Of a DNA stretch of 64,000 nt, positions 9,161 through 18,893 are shown piece by piece. The stretch lies in the NCBI GenBank assembly GCA_024180945.1, contig JAKSGN010000012.1, positions 496,001 through 560,000 on the forward strand, given 5' to 3'. This DNA is from Macrophomina tecta (Eukaryota > Ascomycota > Dothideomycetes > Botryosphaeriales > Botryosphaeriaceae). The position numbers were made by a program, and so were the translations under genes. The first letter of the stretch is position 1. Each line of letters begins with the position of its first letter. A model generated the notes under the pieces. That model made no database searches and was not told where the DNA came from. It was given only the letters and a program-made list of their open reading frames with translations.

Positions 9161-10876
9161 CTAGATTGCCGTTCCCACCGGAATCCACTTTGCAGTCCAA
9201 ATCCTCAACCTCTTGCCCCAGACCAACATTGGGATAGTCATCAACGCAAACAACCCCATCAACATGCCGAAGATGCCAAACGGTTCGGCAGTTCCCCTAT
9301 CATGCATCCAATCGCCCACGAAAAAGGTCCAAGCAAACGACACCACGGCCCGAACAAACGTCACAGCGACAAAACAGTCTCCAGCAACTGAACTATACGA
9401 CTCGATCAGATAGTTGAAGCCCACCGATGGCGCTTGCATAAGCCCGAAGGCTACCATGCCAATACCAAACTGAAGACCGACCCATCCAGTCGGCGAAGTA
9501 TTGTCACCGACGAAACCGAAGATCAATGCGCCGACTGTTGCAATGAATAGGGCTGGAAGAGCAGTGACGAGACGGGATTCTGGTTCGTTGAAACCGTGCC
9601 GGTCTTTCTTCGCGAGCCGTTTTGCCGTCCAGTCCGCGACGAGATATGTACAGACACAGCCCAAAAACGTACCGACAATACCTCCGACGTTGACTAGGCC
9701 CACGTTCTTGCCCCAAAGGTATGGTGGAGCGCCGACAATTTGAGGGCCCACGATGCTCAGAGTGACAATGAGACCGACCAGCCCGGCATACCAGGCAGCT
9801 ACGAGCCACACTCCTGGAAGACGCATTGCTTTGTACGGGCCGAGGAATTTATAACCAATGCCTGGGCGATAGTTCCATAGTCGGAGGGAGCGGGGGTAGC
9901 TGTACGGCGGGTACGTAGACGACGCTGTGGAGTCGAGCGCAATTACCTCTGTCGTCTCTGCTTCGGCTCTCTCCGTCTCTCGGATGGTGAACGTTGTCAT
10001 TTGCACCCGATCGTAAAGTGTCTCGGCCTGAAAAATGAGGCAAAGCGCAAACGATATCGAAGCGAGTAGGACATTCATCCAGTGCAGCCAGTCGAGGCCC
10101 ATGTCAGCGACAATATAGCCGCCAGAGATGACGCCCACGAGCGAACCGAGGGAGAGGAATACGGTGTAGATGGCCTTCAACTGAAATTAGCACCCTGACT
10201 AGGTGTTCTCGAGCGGACGAAGACATACCATGGCGCGTCCTCGTTGGTGGACAAAAAAGATTTCTCCCACCACGTCCGGCGAGACCGCGTCCGCAGCACC
10301 TCCGCCCACGCCCATGAAGAAGCGTGCTACCAAGAGTCCATTGAAGGTCTTTGATAGACCGGCACCCATGGAAGAGAGAATGAGTATAATAAGACTGAGG
10401 AGTATCACGGGTCGGCGGCCGAACGTGCTCGCTAGTGGAACCCACCATATATTCGACGCTCCAAGCATGAGAACATTGACCGCGGCCAGGTATGTCAGAC
10501 GAGAAAATGGGGTGGGTGGTAAGCCTAGAACCGGAGTGGATGCATATATAGGAAGCACGCTCGAGATTGAGCTGCTCGTGAAATTTACTACGAAGGGATG
10601 GACGGACATGGCGAACAAGATCGTCAGCTTGCGCCACATGGGAAGGTTCAAAGGATCGGCGGGGTCCGCAGAAGGTTGCGGAACAAGGCGAATTTCATCA
10701 TGAGCCCCTTGAGATGCAGTCCATTCGAGATGCTCTGGAAAAACGTTCAGTGTTGATGATCATCGCGCATCGGGTATCTCACCAACTAAGATGCTTGTTC
10801 CAGGCGGTGTCGCATTTCTCACCTCCTCTTGCGACAAGGTGAACGCCTCTTTGAGAGTCGTTATGGTAACAGCCAT
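9161..10876 (-). CDS. Major facilitator superfamily transporter (three exons)
   Basis: Reading-frame and splice-site analysis gives exons 10876-10783, 10734-10229 and 10180-9161, joined over two 48-bp introns (GTGAGA..CCAG; GTATGT..TTCAG with a TGCTAAT branch-like site). The product is 539 residues. The N-terminal cytosolic part ends in DPADPLNLPMWRKL, a variant of the DPxNWP..RK motif of fungal MFS proteins, and is followed by many hydrophobic helices. The helix 2-3 signature GRRPV lies in exon 2 and the second six-helix half in exon 3. Such carriers move small molecules across the plasma membrane by proton coupling; the substrate is unknown. The start at 10876 is the ATG nearest the TPPGTS segment; in-frame sequence upstream is open, so an earlier start is possible. 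Confidence 0.85.
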
Positions 10877-11924
10877 GAATGAGCTCAATGAAGACCACCT
10901 GAAAGCATGGGCTGATACACACGTGGGGCCGGTGCTTGTAATGAAGCCGTTCAACCTTTGTCGAGGTTCTTTGAAAAGATTGAGTGCAAAGTCTTGACCA
11001 GACACGAGCAACATTATGTGTTGATATAGCTGCACGCACAACCACTTTCCCAGAGAATGTGATTGGATGACAAAGAAAGCTTTAGCAGGTGTCCTGCACC
11101 ACCGGTTCCCCATGGGGTTCGGAATGTGGAGTTCTGCAAGCCCGGCTCCACTTACTAACCTAAGCGGGCGCCCACGGCCGCTTCCCTATGCGCTTCAGAA
11201 GCATCGCCCCGCTGGCTGCCATGCTTCGTGTCTGCAAGACCTTCACGGTAGTGGACGAAAAACATCATAGACATATCGCCGCCAACATTCTTTTAATTAT
11301 CGAGTGGCTTGCGAGGGGTCGGTGCTTAAGCGCGAGCGATTACTAGGTACTGAGACATGTTTTCCGTGTAGTGCAAGACGGGTCTGCGGAGGGCCAGTAT
11401 ATAGTTAAGTAGTACGAAAGAGTAGTTACGGGTTTAAGAAAACGGATAAGTCTAACTTACAAAGAATATACAATCCAGTGCTTATATAGATAAGAAAAAG
11501 AAATAAGGCGAGGGAATAGAAAACGGAGGCTAAAACGGTAAGTAAGACGCATAGATAAGGCGGAATAAGAAAAACTTCTTATCTTAACAAATTTCGGCCT
11601 CTTTAGGTTATAAATCCCTATAGGATAGGACACAGGAGTAGGAGATAAAGGCGCCACAAGTTTAACAATATGTCACGAGAGGCGATTGTAATATAGATAG
11701 AGTCGGAGGAAGGGTATATGGGGTTGTAGCTTGGCGAGGGGGGAGAAGGGAGGGTAGGCTATATTTTAGAAGTTAGTAATAGAGGTTAGAGGTAATACTC
11801 TCTAAAGCGGGGCAGAATACGGATCGCGAAGGCCACGAGTACGAACAAAATAGAAGCATCGAGATCTTTAAGCGGAGATAGCCGAGTTTCAGAGGCTCCG
11901 CCTCCGCTGTTCCACAGCTATAAT
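10877..11924. other. Upstream region of the MFS gene and AT-rich, repeat-like sequence
   Basis: About 10877-11280 is the transporter 5' flank. About 11280-11900 is AT-rich with many TpA steps and no sustained ORF, suggesting decayed repeat sequence that leads into the Helitron remnant. No termini were recognised. Confidence 0.4.
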
Positions 11925-11959
11925 GTGCGTAACCGGCGGAACGTAGAGTTCGCCGAATT

Positions 11960-13200
11960 AGAAATCCGCACGTCGGCGGACATCTTAGAGGAGTTTCGGC
12001 GGGAGTACGAGGCGGCTAGTATACAAAGAGCTCCACGGACGAGTAGAGGGGATAGTACTCCAACTAAAGTTACCGGCCGCGCCGATACGGACGTTAGAGT
12101 TGACACATCTACAGGCGTACTTAGAAGGTGGCGAGTAGGGCGTAAAGAGGCGGTTATAAAGGAAAATACAGGGACGGAAAGTAGTCGCGGGAGTCTATCT
12201 AAGCATTTCCACCGCTTAGACATGTGCAATTAGTAAAATCTGGCTCGCGCGGGTTTAAGGTTTCGCACGTCGGCAGACATATTCCAGGCCGCTCAGAGGG
12301 GTTACGACGAGGCCTGGGTAGAGAGGAGCGCTCGCCGAGCGGAGACTCGAAGGGTGACAGGGGGTTCATCGGGCGAGATAGTTACCAATATCGTAAGAAG
12401 TACGGCAGAAGAAGTCCCTACGGTAGAGCCGAGCCGCGGCGTATTACAGGGGAAGAGGCCAGCAGAGGGTAATAAGAGCTTAGTTAAGCATTTCCGCCAC
12501 TTGGATAAGGCCAATCAGCAGAATATAGCTCGCGCAAGTTTAGGCATTCGCACGTCAGCGGAGTTGTTCCAAGCTACTCAGAGCGCTTATAAGGAAGCTA
12601 GGGCGGATAGGAGTTCTCGCCGAGCGGAGACTCGAAGGACGAGAGGCGGTTCATCGGGCGAGGTGGTTGCTAATGCCGCGAGAAGTACGACAGAGGAAGT
12701 CCCTATAGCGGAGCCGAGCCGTGGCGTATTACAGGAGAAGAGGCCAGCAAAGGGTACTAAGAGTTTAGCTAAGCATTTCCGCCGATTAGATGAGGCCAAT
12801 CAGCAGAATGTGGCTCGCTCGGGTCTAGGCATTCGAATGTCTGCGGAGCTGTTCCAAGCTACTCAAAGCGCTTATAAGGGAGCTAGGGCTAATAGAAGTT
12901 CTCGCCGAGCGGAGACTCGAAGGGTGAGAGGTAGTTCATCGGGCGAGGTGGTTGCCGATGCCGCGAGGGGTATAGCAGAGGGAGTTCCTATTACGGAATC
13001 AAGCCGTAGCGCACTACAGAGAAACAGGCCGGGAGAGAGTAGTAAAGCTCTGCCTAAGCATTTCGGCCACTTAGATAGGGCCAATCGGCAGAATATAGCT
13101 CGCGCGGGTTTAGAAATTCGCACGTCAGCGGAACCGTTAGAGGTGGCTCAAAGCGCTTATAAGGAAGCCAGGGCGGTGTCAAGTAGCCGCGTAGGGCAGG
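11960..13200 (+). repeat. 285-bp tandem repeats (about 4.5 copies) inside the Helitron ORF
   Basis: The segment IRTSAELFQATQSAYKEAR recurs at about 11967, 12261, 12546, 12831 and 13116; the last three are spaced exactly 285 bp (95 codons). Copies differ by many substitutions but keep frame, so the array was probably translated before RIP. The repeats are strongly basic. Confidence 0.9.
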
Positions 13201-13424
13201 GGAAAAGACCGGCCCCTAGCAGTAGCGATCAGCCGCAACCCAAGCGTGTCAAAACCATAGTCCGGCGGGAGAGAAGTAATAAAGAGAGGAAGGAAGACCT
13301 TACCAGCGTTCTACGCAGTCTAGATAAAGAGTTCGCCGAGAAAAAGCGTCTGTCTCAGGGCCAGGCATAGTGTGCTCCTATCTCTCAGGCCAGGAAGGTG
13401 TCCACCGTCCAGGAGTTCTACAAA

Positions 13425-14373
13425 GGGGTAAATTCGAAATCCACACCTCAGAGGTCAAATTCACCAAATCCACACACCCGCACCTCCGACGTGCCACCGC
13501 ATTAGTGCGATGGCACAGACAGACGCTTTACCTTATTGTATTCTCGCTTGTTTGGCGCCCGTCGCACAGACAGGGATTTCTACATCTAATTTAAGCGATA
13601 AGGTCATGAACTCAAGGCTTGAGAGCCTTGAGCGAGAGATTTACGTCCTCCAATCGCCCTCAACACCACGCGTGCGGCGTCTAAGGACGCTAGCATCATC
13701 GCCGTTATCCAGCACGCAGATAATACCTACTCCTACTCCCTCGCCAGCGCACACACCTGCGCCTGCACCTGCGCCTACACTAGGGCATATACCGGGGCGC
13801 GCATCGGAGCCCTCGCAAGGGCCGCAGCGCAGAAGCAAGCGCGCCAGGCCGATAGTCGACTACGTAGCGCTCGCGGGCAAGCGTCCCAGGACAATTAGAT
13901 GAGGATAATTGACAAAGATGTGTGGATTTGGATCAGCAAAAATTAAGAGCAGTGTGGGTTTAGATCAGGGTAGTTGATAGAGATGTGGATTTGGACCAAG
14001 CTTGTTTAGACATGTGGATTCAGATTTTGGACTATTCTGCTAAGAAATAAGGGAGACTTACAATCTTAGACTTTATACGTGTGTCCAACGAGGGCACAAG
14101 GCGCCTCATTGCATTGTAGAATGCGTTTAGGCGCTAGCGCGCGCAGAGCGGGGGGTAAATGTCAACACCGTGCCAAGACATACGATAGGGCGGCGATCTT
14201 GCAAGCAGTGGCGGCGTATACGAGGCGACCCTAGTCTGCGCTCGGCCGCTAAGAAATTAGCGGCACCAAGCGACAGCGCACGGCCGCGGCCTATCCACGG
14301 AGGTGTGGATTCAGAGCGGGTGTGTGGATTCGGTGAATTTGACCCTCTGAGGTGTGGATTTCGAATTTACCCC
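13425..14373. mobile_element. 949-bp TIR element with 9-bp target duplication, inserted in the Helitron ORF (MULE-like, non-autonomous)
   Basis: The ends are inverted repeats of about 58 bp starting GGGGTAAATTCGAAATCC, with one indel and few mismatches. TTCTACAAA is duplicated at 13416-13424 and 14374-14382; removing the element and one copy restores the Helitron frame (EFYKAFHDVG). A 9-bp duplication with long TIRs suggests the Mutator-like superfamily. The motif TGTGGATT (or its complement) is repeated at least eight times near both ends (e.g. 13443, 13918, 13985, 14010, 14305, 14320, 14351), probably transposase binding sites. Within 14155-14290 a frame-shifted stretch resembling a psq-type helix-turn-helix (AAILQAVAAY.. 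and SLRSAAKKLAAP) is visible. Confidence 0.8.
13510..13902 (+). CDS. Hypothetical 130-residue ORF carried by the MULE-like element
   Basis: Starts at an ATG within 90 bp of the left terminus. It has a short coiled-coil-like start (LESLEREIYVL), a Pro/Thr/Ala-rich middle and a basic end (KRARPIVDYVALAGKRPRTIR is the C-terminal region). No family is recognised. It may be the tail of a lost transposase or a captured fragment; the low-complexity composition leaves open that it is not expressed. Confidence 0.35.
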   Translation: MAQTDALPYCILACLAPVAQTGISTSNLSDKVMNSRLESLEREIYVLQSPSTPRVRRLRTLASSPLSSTQIIPTPTPSPAHTPAPAPAPTLGHIPGRASEPSQGPQRRSKRARPIVDYVALAGKRPRTIR

Positions 14374-15619
14374 TTCTACAAAGCCTTCCACGACGTAGGA
14401 ACTCTGCCGATACGCACCTGCATGATTTGCTATCGCAAGTTTTCCGAGGCCGAGCTAGAGGTGATCGACTGGGAGCGGTGGGCGGCAAGTGCTATCCGGA
14501 AGCGCGATGGGTCGCCCTTCCAGTGCGGTAGATGTTTCGCCGTGGGGAGGAAGGTTCCGAGCTGTTTAGACTGCGCGAGACACCTGAGAAGAGGTGCTTT
14601 ATCGCGGGCGGCGCAAGTCTATTGCCGCCTGGGGTGCGAGCACATGTTTCCTGAGGAGTTGAAGGGCCTTAATCCTATCGAAGAGAAGCTCATCGCGCTG
14701 AACTCTTGCTATGGGTTCATCACCAAGTATAGCATCGCCGAGGGGGGCAGGCAGAGTGTCCGATACCCGAGACATATCAAGGGGCACATCACGGTGTTCC
14801 CGAACAACGTGCAGGAGTTGGCTACGAACGTGCTCCCTCACCCGCTGTTAAAGCTCATGGACGAGATCCACGTAGCCTAGCAGGGGTCGGAGGAACCGGC
14901 ACCGAGTAATCTTGCGGCGCTTCTATCGGTCCGACAGCGTATCGTGGAGAAGGCTCTGGTATAGCTAAAGAGGCATAATCCCCTATATACCAACATTAAG
15001 ATCGATGCAGCGGAAATAGACAGCTAGAAGACGCCCTCGCACGGGGTGCCTTCTCAAGTCTATGCCCGATTGGAACGGAACGAGCCGTCGGCGTGGGAGA
15101 AGGCGCGAACAGGACATATTATCCCTCGCACTAAGCGCGGTCTAGAGGATAAAGGGCCCGTGGATATCCGAGAGGTGCTCGCAACGCTCGGCCAGGGGCA
15201 GAATATTATAGGGGAGAAGGAGGATCCAGAGAGTGCAAATAGTAAAGATAGAGTCGACGAGGCGGAGCCGGACAGTATCACCGTCCCGATTCATAAGATC
15301 AGCTCGTCTGGTATGTTTACCCTCGATGCTAGACCGGATGTTGCGGACGAGGAGAAGCTGCGGTATGCTTATAATGCGCTTAGCGAAGATACAGCTAGGG
15401 GGAGCACCGGGGCGGCATCGGCCCAGGTGCGACGTAGGCGCGGTTCCGAGCCTTATATTCTTATCTCGCGGGGCGATAAGTTCGCCGATACCTTCAATCC
15501 GAGGTTCTTTGCGAAGACGTTTCCGACACTATTCCCGCTCGGTAATGGAGGCCCGCGCCAGGCGGAGGAGTGCATCGCGGAGGTAGCGGGCGGTAAGGAT
15601 ATAATTCCTAATACGAAGG

Positions 15620-15845
15620 TGTCAGACTATTTTGCCTTACTGCCTCAGATCAGCATCTACTCTTTGCCACCTCCTCACTACTCCTCATCTTCACAAGCAT
15701 CGGATAGCAATATCGGCTTCTATTCTCCTCGGTTATTCAAGCACTCATTTATGTATATAAGCAAGCCTACTTACCTCCCTCTCAGGAGACAGGCAGAATC
15801 TACTCTTTTCTGACCTCACTACTCTTCACTCAACACAATCCAACA
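15620..15845. mobile_element. LTR of family A, copy 1
   Basis: A 226-bp sequence beginning TGTCAGACTATTTTGCC and ending AATCCAACA, about 95% like the solo LTR at 43806-44033, with a TATATAAGC promoter-like core. The 5-bp flanks (GAAGG / GCTAT) do not match, so this copy is either the 5' LTR of a truncated element or the product of recombination. It cuts off the Helitron reading frame. Confidence 0.75.
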
Positions 15846-16228
15846 GCTATAGATCAGGATTTCAACTGATCTGGAGGGTGTGATGGAAATTGAGATCAGC
15901 TGTAACCTGATCTGCAATACTCATGTATCAGGTTTCATACACAAGTTCGACTATCATAGTATCAATACTGTTTTTGATATTTGTCATTAGTCTGATGATT
16001 TGTCAACTACTTCTATTTAGTTGCAAATAGTCTCTAGTTACTCAAGAATTCAGTCATTCATTCACTCATAATGATTGATTCACCCATTTTATTTCATCAG
16101 AATGCAGCACTGCTGCGCCCTGTAGGCAAGCTCCGGCGCTGCGAATGGCAAGTCCGGCAGACTATGCAGCATCTACGTAGCGCAGACAGTTAAGAAGTTG
16201 GAATGTTTAATTAACTGGGCGGCCCTTA
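15846..16228. other. Unassigned sequence after LTR-A copy 1
   Basis: Contains a perfect hairpin (AGATCAG..CTGATCT, about 15851-15873) and then a purine-rich GGAGGGTGTGATGG stretch that looks like a polypurine tract next to an LTR start. This could be internal sequence of the LTR-A element, but no coding domain is visible. Confidence 0.35.
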
Positions 16229-18371
16229 AGGGATGTCCACAGTCCGTGCACACTCCCAGTCCGTGCACACCCCTTCAAAAATCCGCACCCAGATTTTGAA
16301 CCGCTGCATCTCGCTCGATATGGACCCAATTGAGGCCGCGCTTGATGATCTGAAATCCCAAGATCCCCCAAATTACAAGGCCACTGCCAAAAAGTTCGGA
16401 TGCTGCCGTACGACACTGTCACGTCGCCATCGAGGCGTCACCGCTTCTCAAGCTTCAAGTGCAGAATCGCATCGATTACTCAACAACAACCAAGAAAGGG
16501 AGCTTGTTGAATATATAAACAAGCTTTCTGAGCGTGGGATTCCCCCAACGCAAGCAATGGTTCGCAATTTCGCAGAAGAAATGGCGCAGCAAAAACCAAG
16601 CAAAAATTGGGTCTCCAGATTCGTCAAACGCCATCAGGATCAGCTCAAATCCGTGTGTTTAAGCGGCCTCGATCTAAGCCGCAAGAATGCTGAATCTGTC
16701 CCTCGGATTCAGGGCTACTTTGAGCTGGTTTGTACTGCCCAAACGGTGCTTGTTTATTTACTAATTTAGCGCAGATTCAGGCCAAAGTCCGCGAATATGG
16801 TGTCCTCCCCAAAAACTCGTACAACATGGATGAAAAGGGCTTCCTAATTGGCCTACTGCACAAAACGCAAAGGGTTGTATCCAAACAAGCGTTCGAAGGT
16901 GGTAGTTTGATTGGTTCTGGGCAAGACGGCAATCGCGAGTGGATCTCGCTGCTTGCTTCGATCTGCATGGACGGCACCTTTCTACCACCTGCAGTTATAT
17001 ACCAGGCCCGAACAGGCAATCTCCAGGACACTTGGTTGGACGACTATCACCCGGATACGCAGTGTGCATTCTTTGCAAGCAGCCCAAACGGTTGGACAAG
17101 CGTATCCCTGGGATTTCATTGGCTAACGCGCGTGTTTGACGCGTATACTAAGCCAAAAGCGCGCTACGGCCGAGATTATCGCTTGTTGTCTGTTGATGGC
17201 CACGGGAGCCATATAAACATGCGATTTCTGAATTGGTGCGAAGCCCATAGGGTGCTTGTTGCTGTGTTTCCGCCTCATTTGACCCATCGGTTGCAGCCCC
17301 TGGATGTCTCCCTTTTTAGCCCCTTGGCCAACTATTACCAACAACAACTCGATTCGTGGATTCACACAACAGCAGGCCTTTCAAGGATGACCAAGCGCGA
17401 GTTCTGGAGCTTGTTTTACCCTGCCTTCGAAGCTGCTTTCACGCAAGCAAACATTGAATCTGGCTTTGCCAAGACGGGCCTGCACCCGTTAAATCCGGAA
17501 GCTGTTTTGCAGCACCTGCGCAAACACGAGGCCCCGCGGCCACCGAGCAGCACTAACCCCATCCAACTGTCACCAAGCAATTTGCGTAAGCTCAAACGCA
17601 CTACCAGATTAGGCGTTGAAGCGGCAATTGCTACGTCGTTGGTGCCGAAGCTGCTCGACTGCTGGGAGTCAGCGGAAACCCGGATTCAGCTTCTAGAACA
17701 CGAGCTTGCAGGGATGAAGAAGACTGTTTCGCTTGAGAAGAGGCGCCGCAAGCGTGGACAGGCTTTACTTAGCAATCTGTTTGAGATGACGCAGGGCGAA
17801 TCAATATTCATCTCTCCCAAGAAGATTATTAAGGCGCGCGAGCAACTCGAGCGGAAGGAACACGAGAAGGAGCAAGCAGAGCGTGCAAAAGAGGAAGCAA
17901 AGATTCGGAAGCAAGCTCTGAAAGAGGAAAAACAACAACAAGCGGAGCATCTGAAGGCAGAGCGTCAACAAGCAAAGATACAGAAGGCTGCAGAAAAGGA
18001 GGAAGCGAAGCGCCAAAAGGAGGCGAGACAGCGGCTTCAACAGGAGACCAAACAACAACAACAAGCAGCCAAATCGCCACAGAAGAAGCCTTCCCAAAAG
18101 GGCAAGAACACTGCACCGAAACGGAAGCGCGTTGTTGTTGAGATTTCTGATGAAGCTACACGGACGCAATCACTGGCCAAGCGACCACGGCGCGCGCGCA
18201 ACCTCCCAAAATGGCTACAGGGCAAAGACATTCAAATAGGACGTTTCGGGTAGATTCGAATAAATATACTGCCAAATTTGGTAGCAATTGATGATGTTGT
18301 TGTTGAGTTATTCTATAATTAATATCGTGTGCAGATTTCTGAAAGGGTGTGCACGGACTGTGGACATCCCT
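16229..18371 (+). mobile_element. Intact pogo/Fot-type DNA transposon with TA target duplication
   Basis: The termini are inverted repeats beginning AGGGATGTCCACAGTCCGTG and are flanked by TA at 16227-16228 and 18372-18373. The left end carries CAGTCCGTGCACAC twice, 17 bp apart (16240 and 16257); the right end has one copy. The single gene inside is open and complete after removal of one intron, so this 2143-bp copy could be autonomous. Confidence 0.88.
16320..18253 (+). CDS. Pogo/Fot-type transposase, intact (two exons)
   Basis: Exons 16320-16727 and 16775-18253 join over a 47-bp intron (GTTTGT..GCGCAG) to give 628 residues; the joined frame reads YFELIQAKVREYG, matching relatives. An N-terminal helix-turn-helix (KATAKKFGCCRTTLSRRHRG) and a CENP-B-type DNA-binding half precede a DDE_1 catalytic core with Asp in NMDEKGF (about 155), VDGHGSH (about 276) and LQPLDVSLF (about 313). 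The C-terminus is a long Lys/Glu/Gln-rich coiled coil and lacks the zinc knuckle of other pogo copies here. No stops or frameshifts are seen, in contrast to its neighbours. An ATG at 16233 lies in the terminal repeat; I chose 16320 because it begins the conserved part. Confidence 0.88.
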
Positions 18372-18421
18372 TAAAGCGCCCCTCCTTGGTGTTATCAAGT
18401 TCCTTGGCCCATGCTCGAGAG
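18372..18421 (-). pseudogene. 50-bp fragment of LINE-1 ORF2
   Basis: Identical over 50 bp to LINE-1 positions 1773-1822 (RNase H to C-terminal part of ORF2), beginning at the TA next to the pogo right end. The sequence left of the pogo element does not match LINE-1, so this is not a simple insertion of the pogo into a LINE. Confidence 0.8.
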
Positions 18422-18601
18422 CCAACAACGCATTGTTTTGGGATGTAAACAACTCCCCTGAGAGATGAAGCTTGGCAGAGGTCAGTGATTCAAGTTATCT
18501 GATTGGCTCGGAGCTCAATAATCACCGCCCTTGGCACGCGGGAGCTATACCTCTTTTGTACTCCCATACAACAAGCAGGCATCCACCAGACGAGCACATA
18601 A

Positions 18602-18622
18602 ATCATCGTCATCATCATCATC
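18602..18622. repeat. (CAT)n microsatellite, possible LINE tail
   Basis: AATCATCGTCATCATCATCATCC resembles the (TCA/CAT)n tails of LINE-1/-3. It is followed by GAAGGCTGCGCCGTAAC, which also follows the LINE-3 tail at about 58975. No LINE body is seen upstream. Confidence 0.5.
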
Positions 18623-18893
18623 CACTATGAAGGCTGCGCCGTAACAAGAGAGTCGCTCCATCCTCGACTGTTTTGAGGACGAGCTTGAGCAACCGACAGG
18701 TCGCCGCAGCTAGAAAAAAAAAGACAGCCCGCTTCGCCCGGCCAAAGGAACCTAGAGGTTAACAAACTCCATAATATGGACCTCTCTAATCAGATAAAAG
18801 GCTCTAACGACTCTCCGCCTACCCCTGCCCCGTTCCTCACTTTCCGCTTCTCTCTTCTCTTCCTTTTCCGCAGGAGCTCAACTTGCGCCTATT

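Larger units (their letters stand above)
11925..15619 (+). pseudogene. N-terminal part of a Helitron Rep/helicase protein (tandem repeats + DUF6570-like region), RIP-mutated and interrupted
   Basis: One reading frame can be followed through 11925-13424, skipping the inserted element at 13425-14373, then 14383-15619. The first half is a 95-residue tandem repeat region rich in Arg and Ser. The second has TVQEFYKAFHDVG, then Cys pairs (CMICYRKF; CGRCF; CLDC), EEKLIALNSCYGFITKYSI, HIKGHITVFPNNVQEL, and FFAKTFPTLFPLGNGGP, which I recognise from the N-terminal domain of fungal Helitron proteins. The Rep and helicase domains are absent. In-frame stops at 12231 and 12234 sit where repeats have QQ; those at 13368, 14878, 14962 and 15025 sit where Trp is expected (TGG to TAG). 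An LTR abuts the break at 15620. Confidence 0.82.

Noticed and set aside
11960..13200. Regularly spaced repeats that could suggest a CRISPR-like array
   Set aside because: Units are 285 bp, contiguous, protein-coding in frame and in a eukaryotic context; there are no short repeats with unique spacers.
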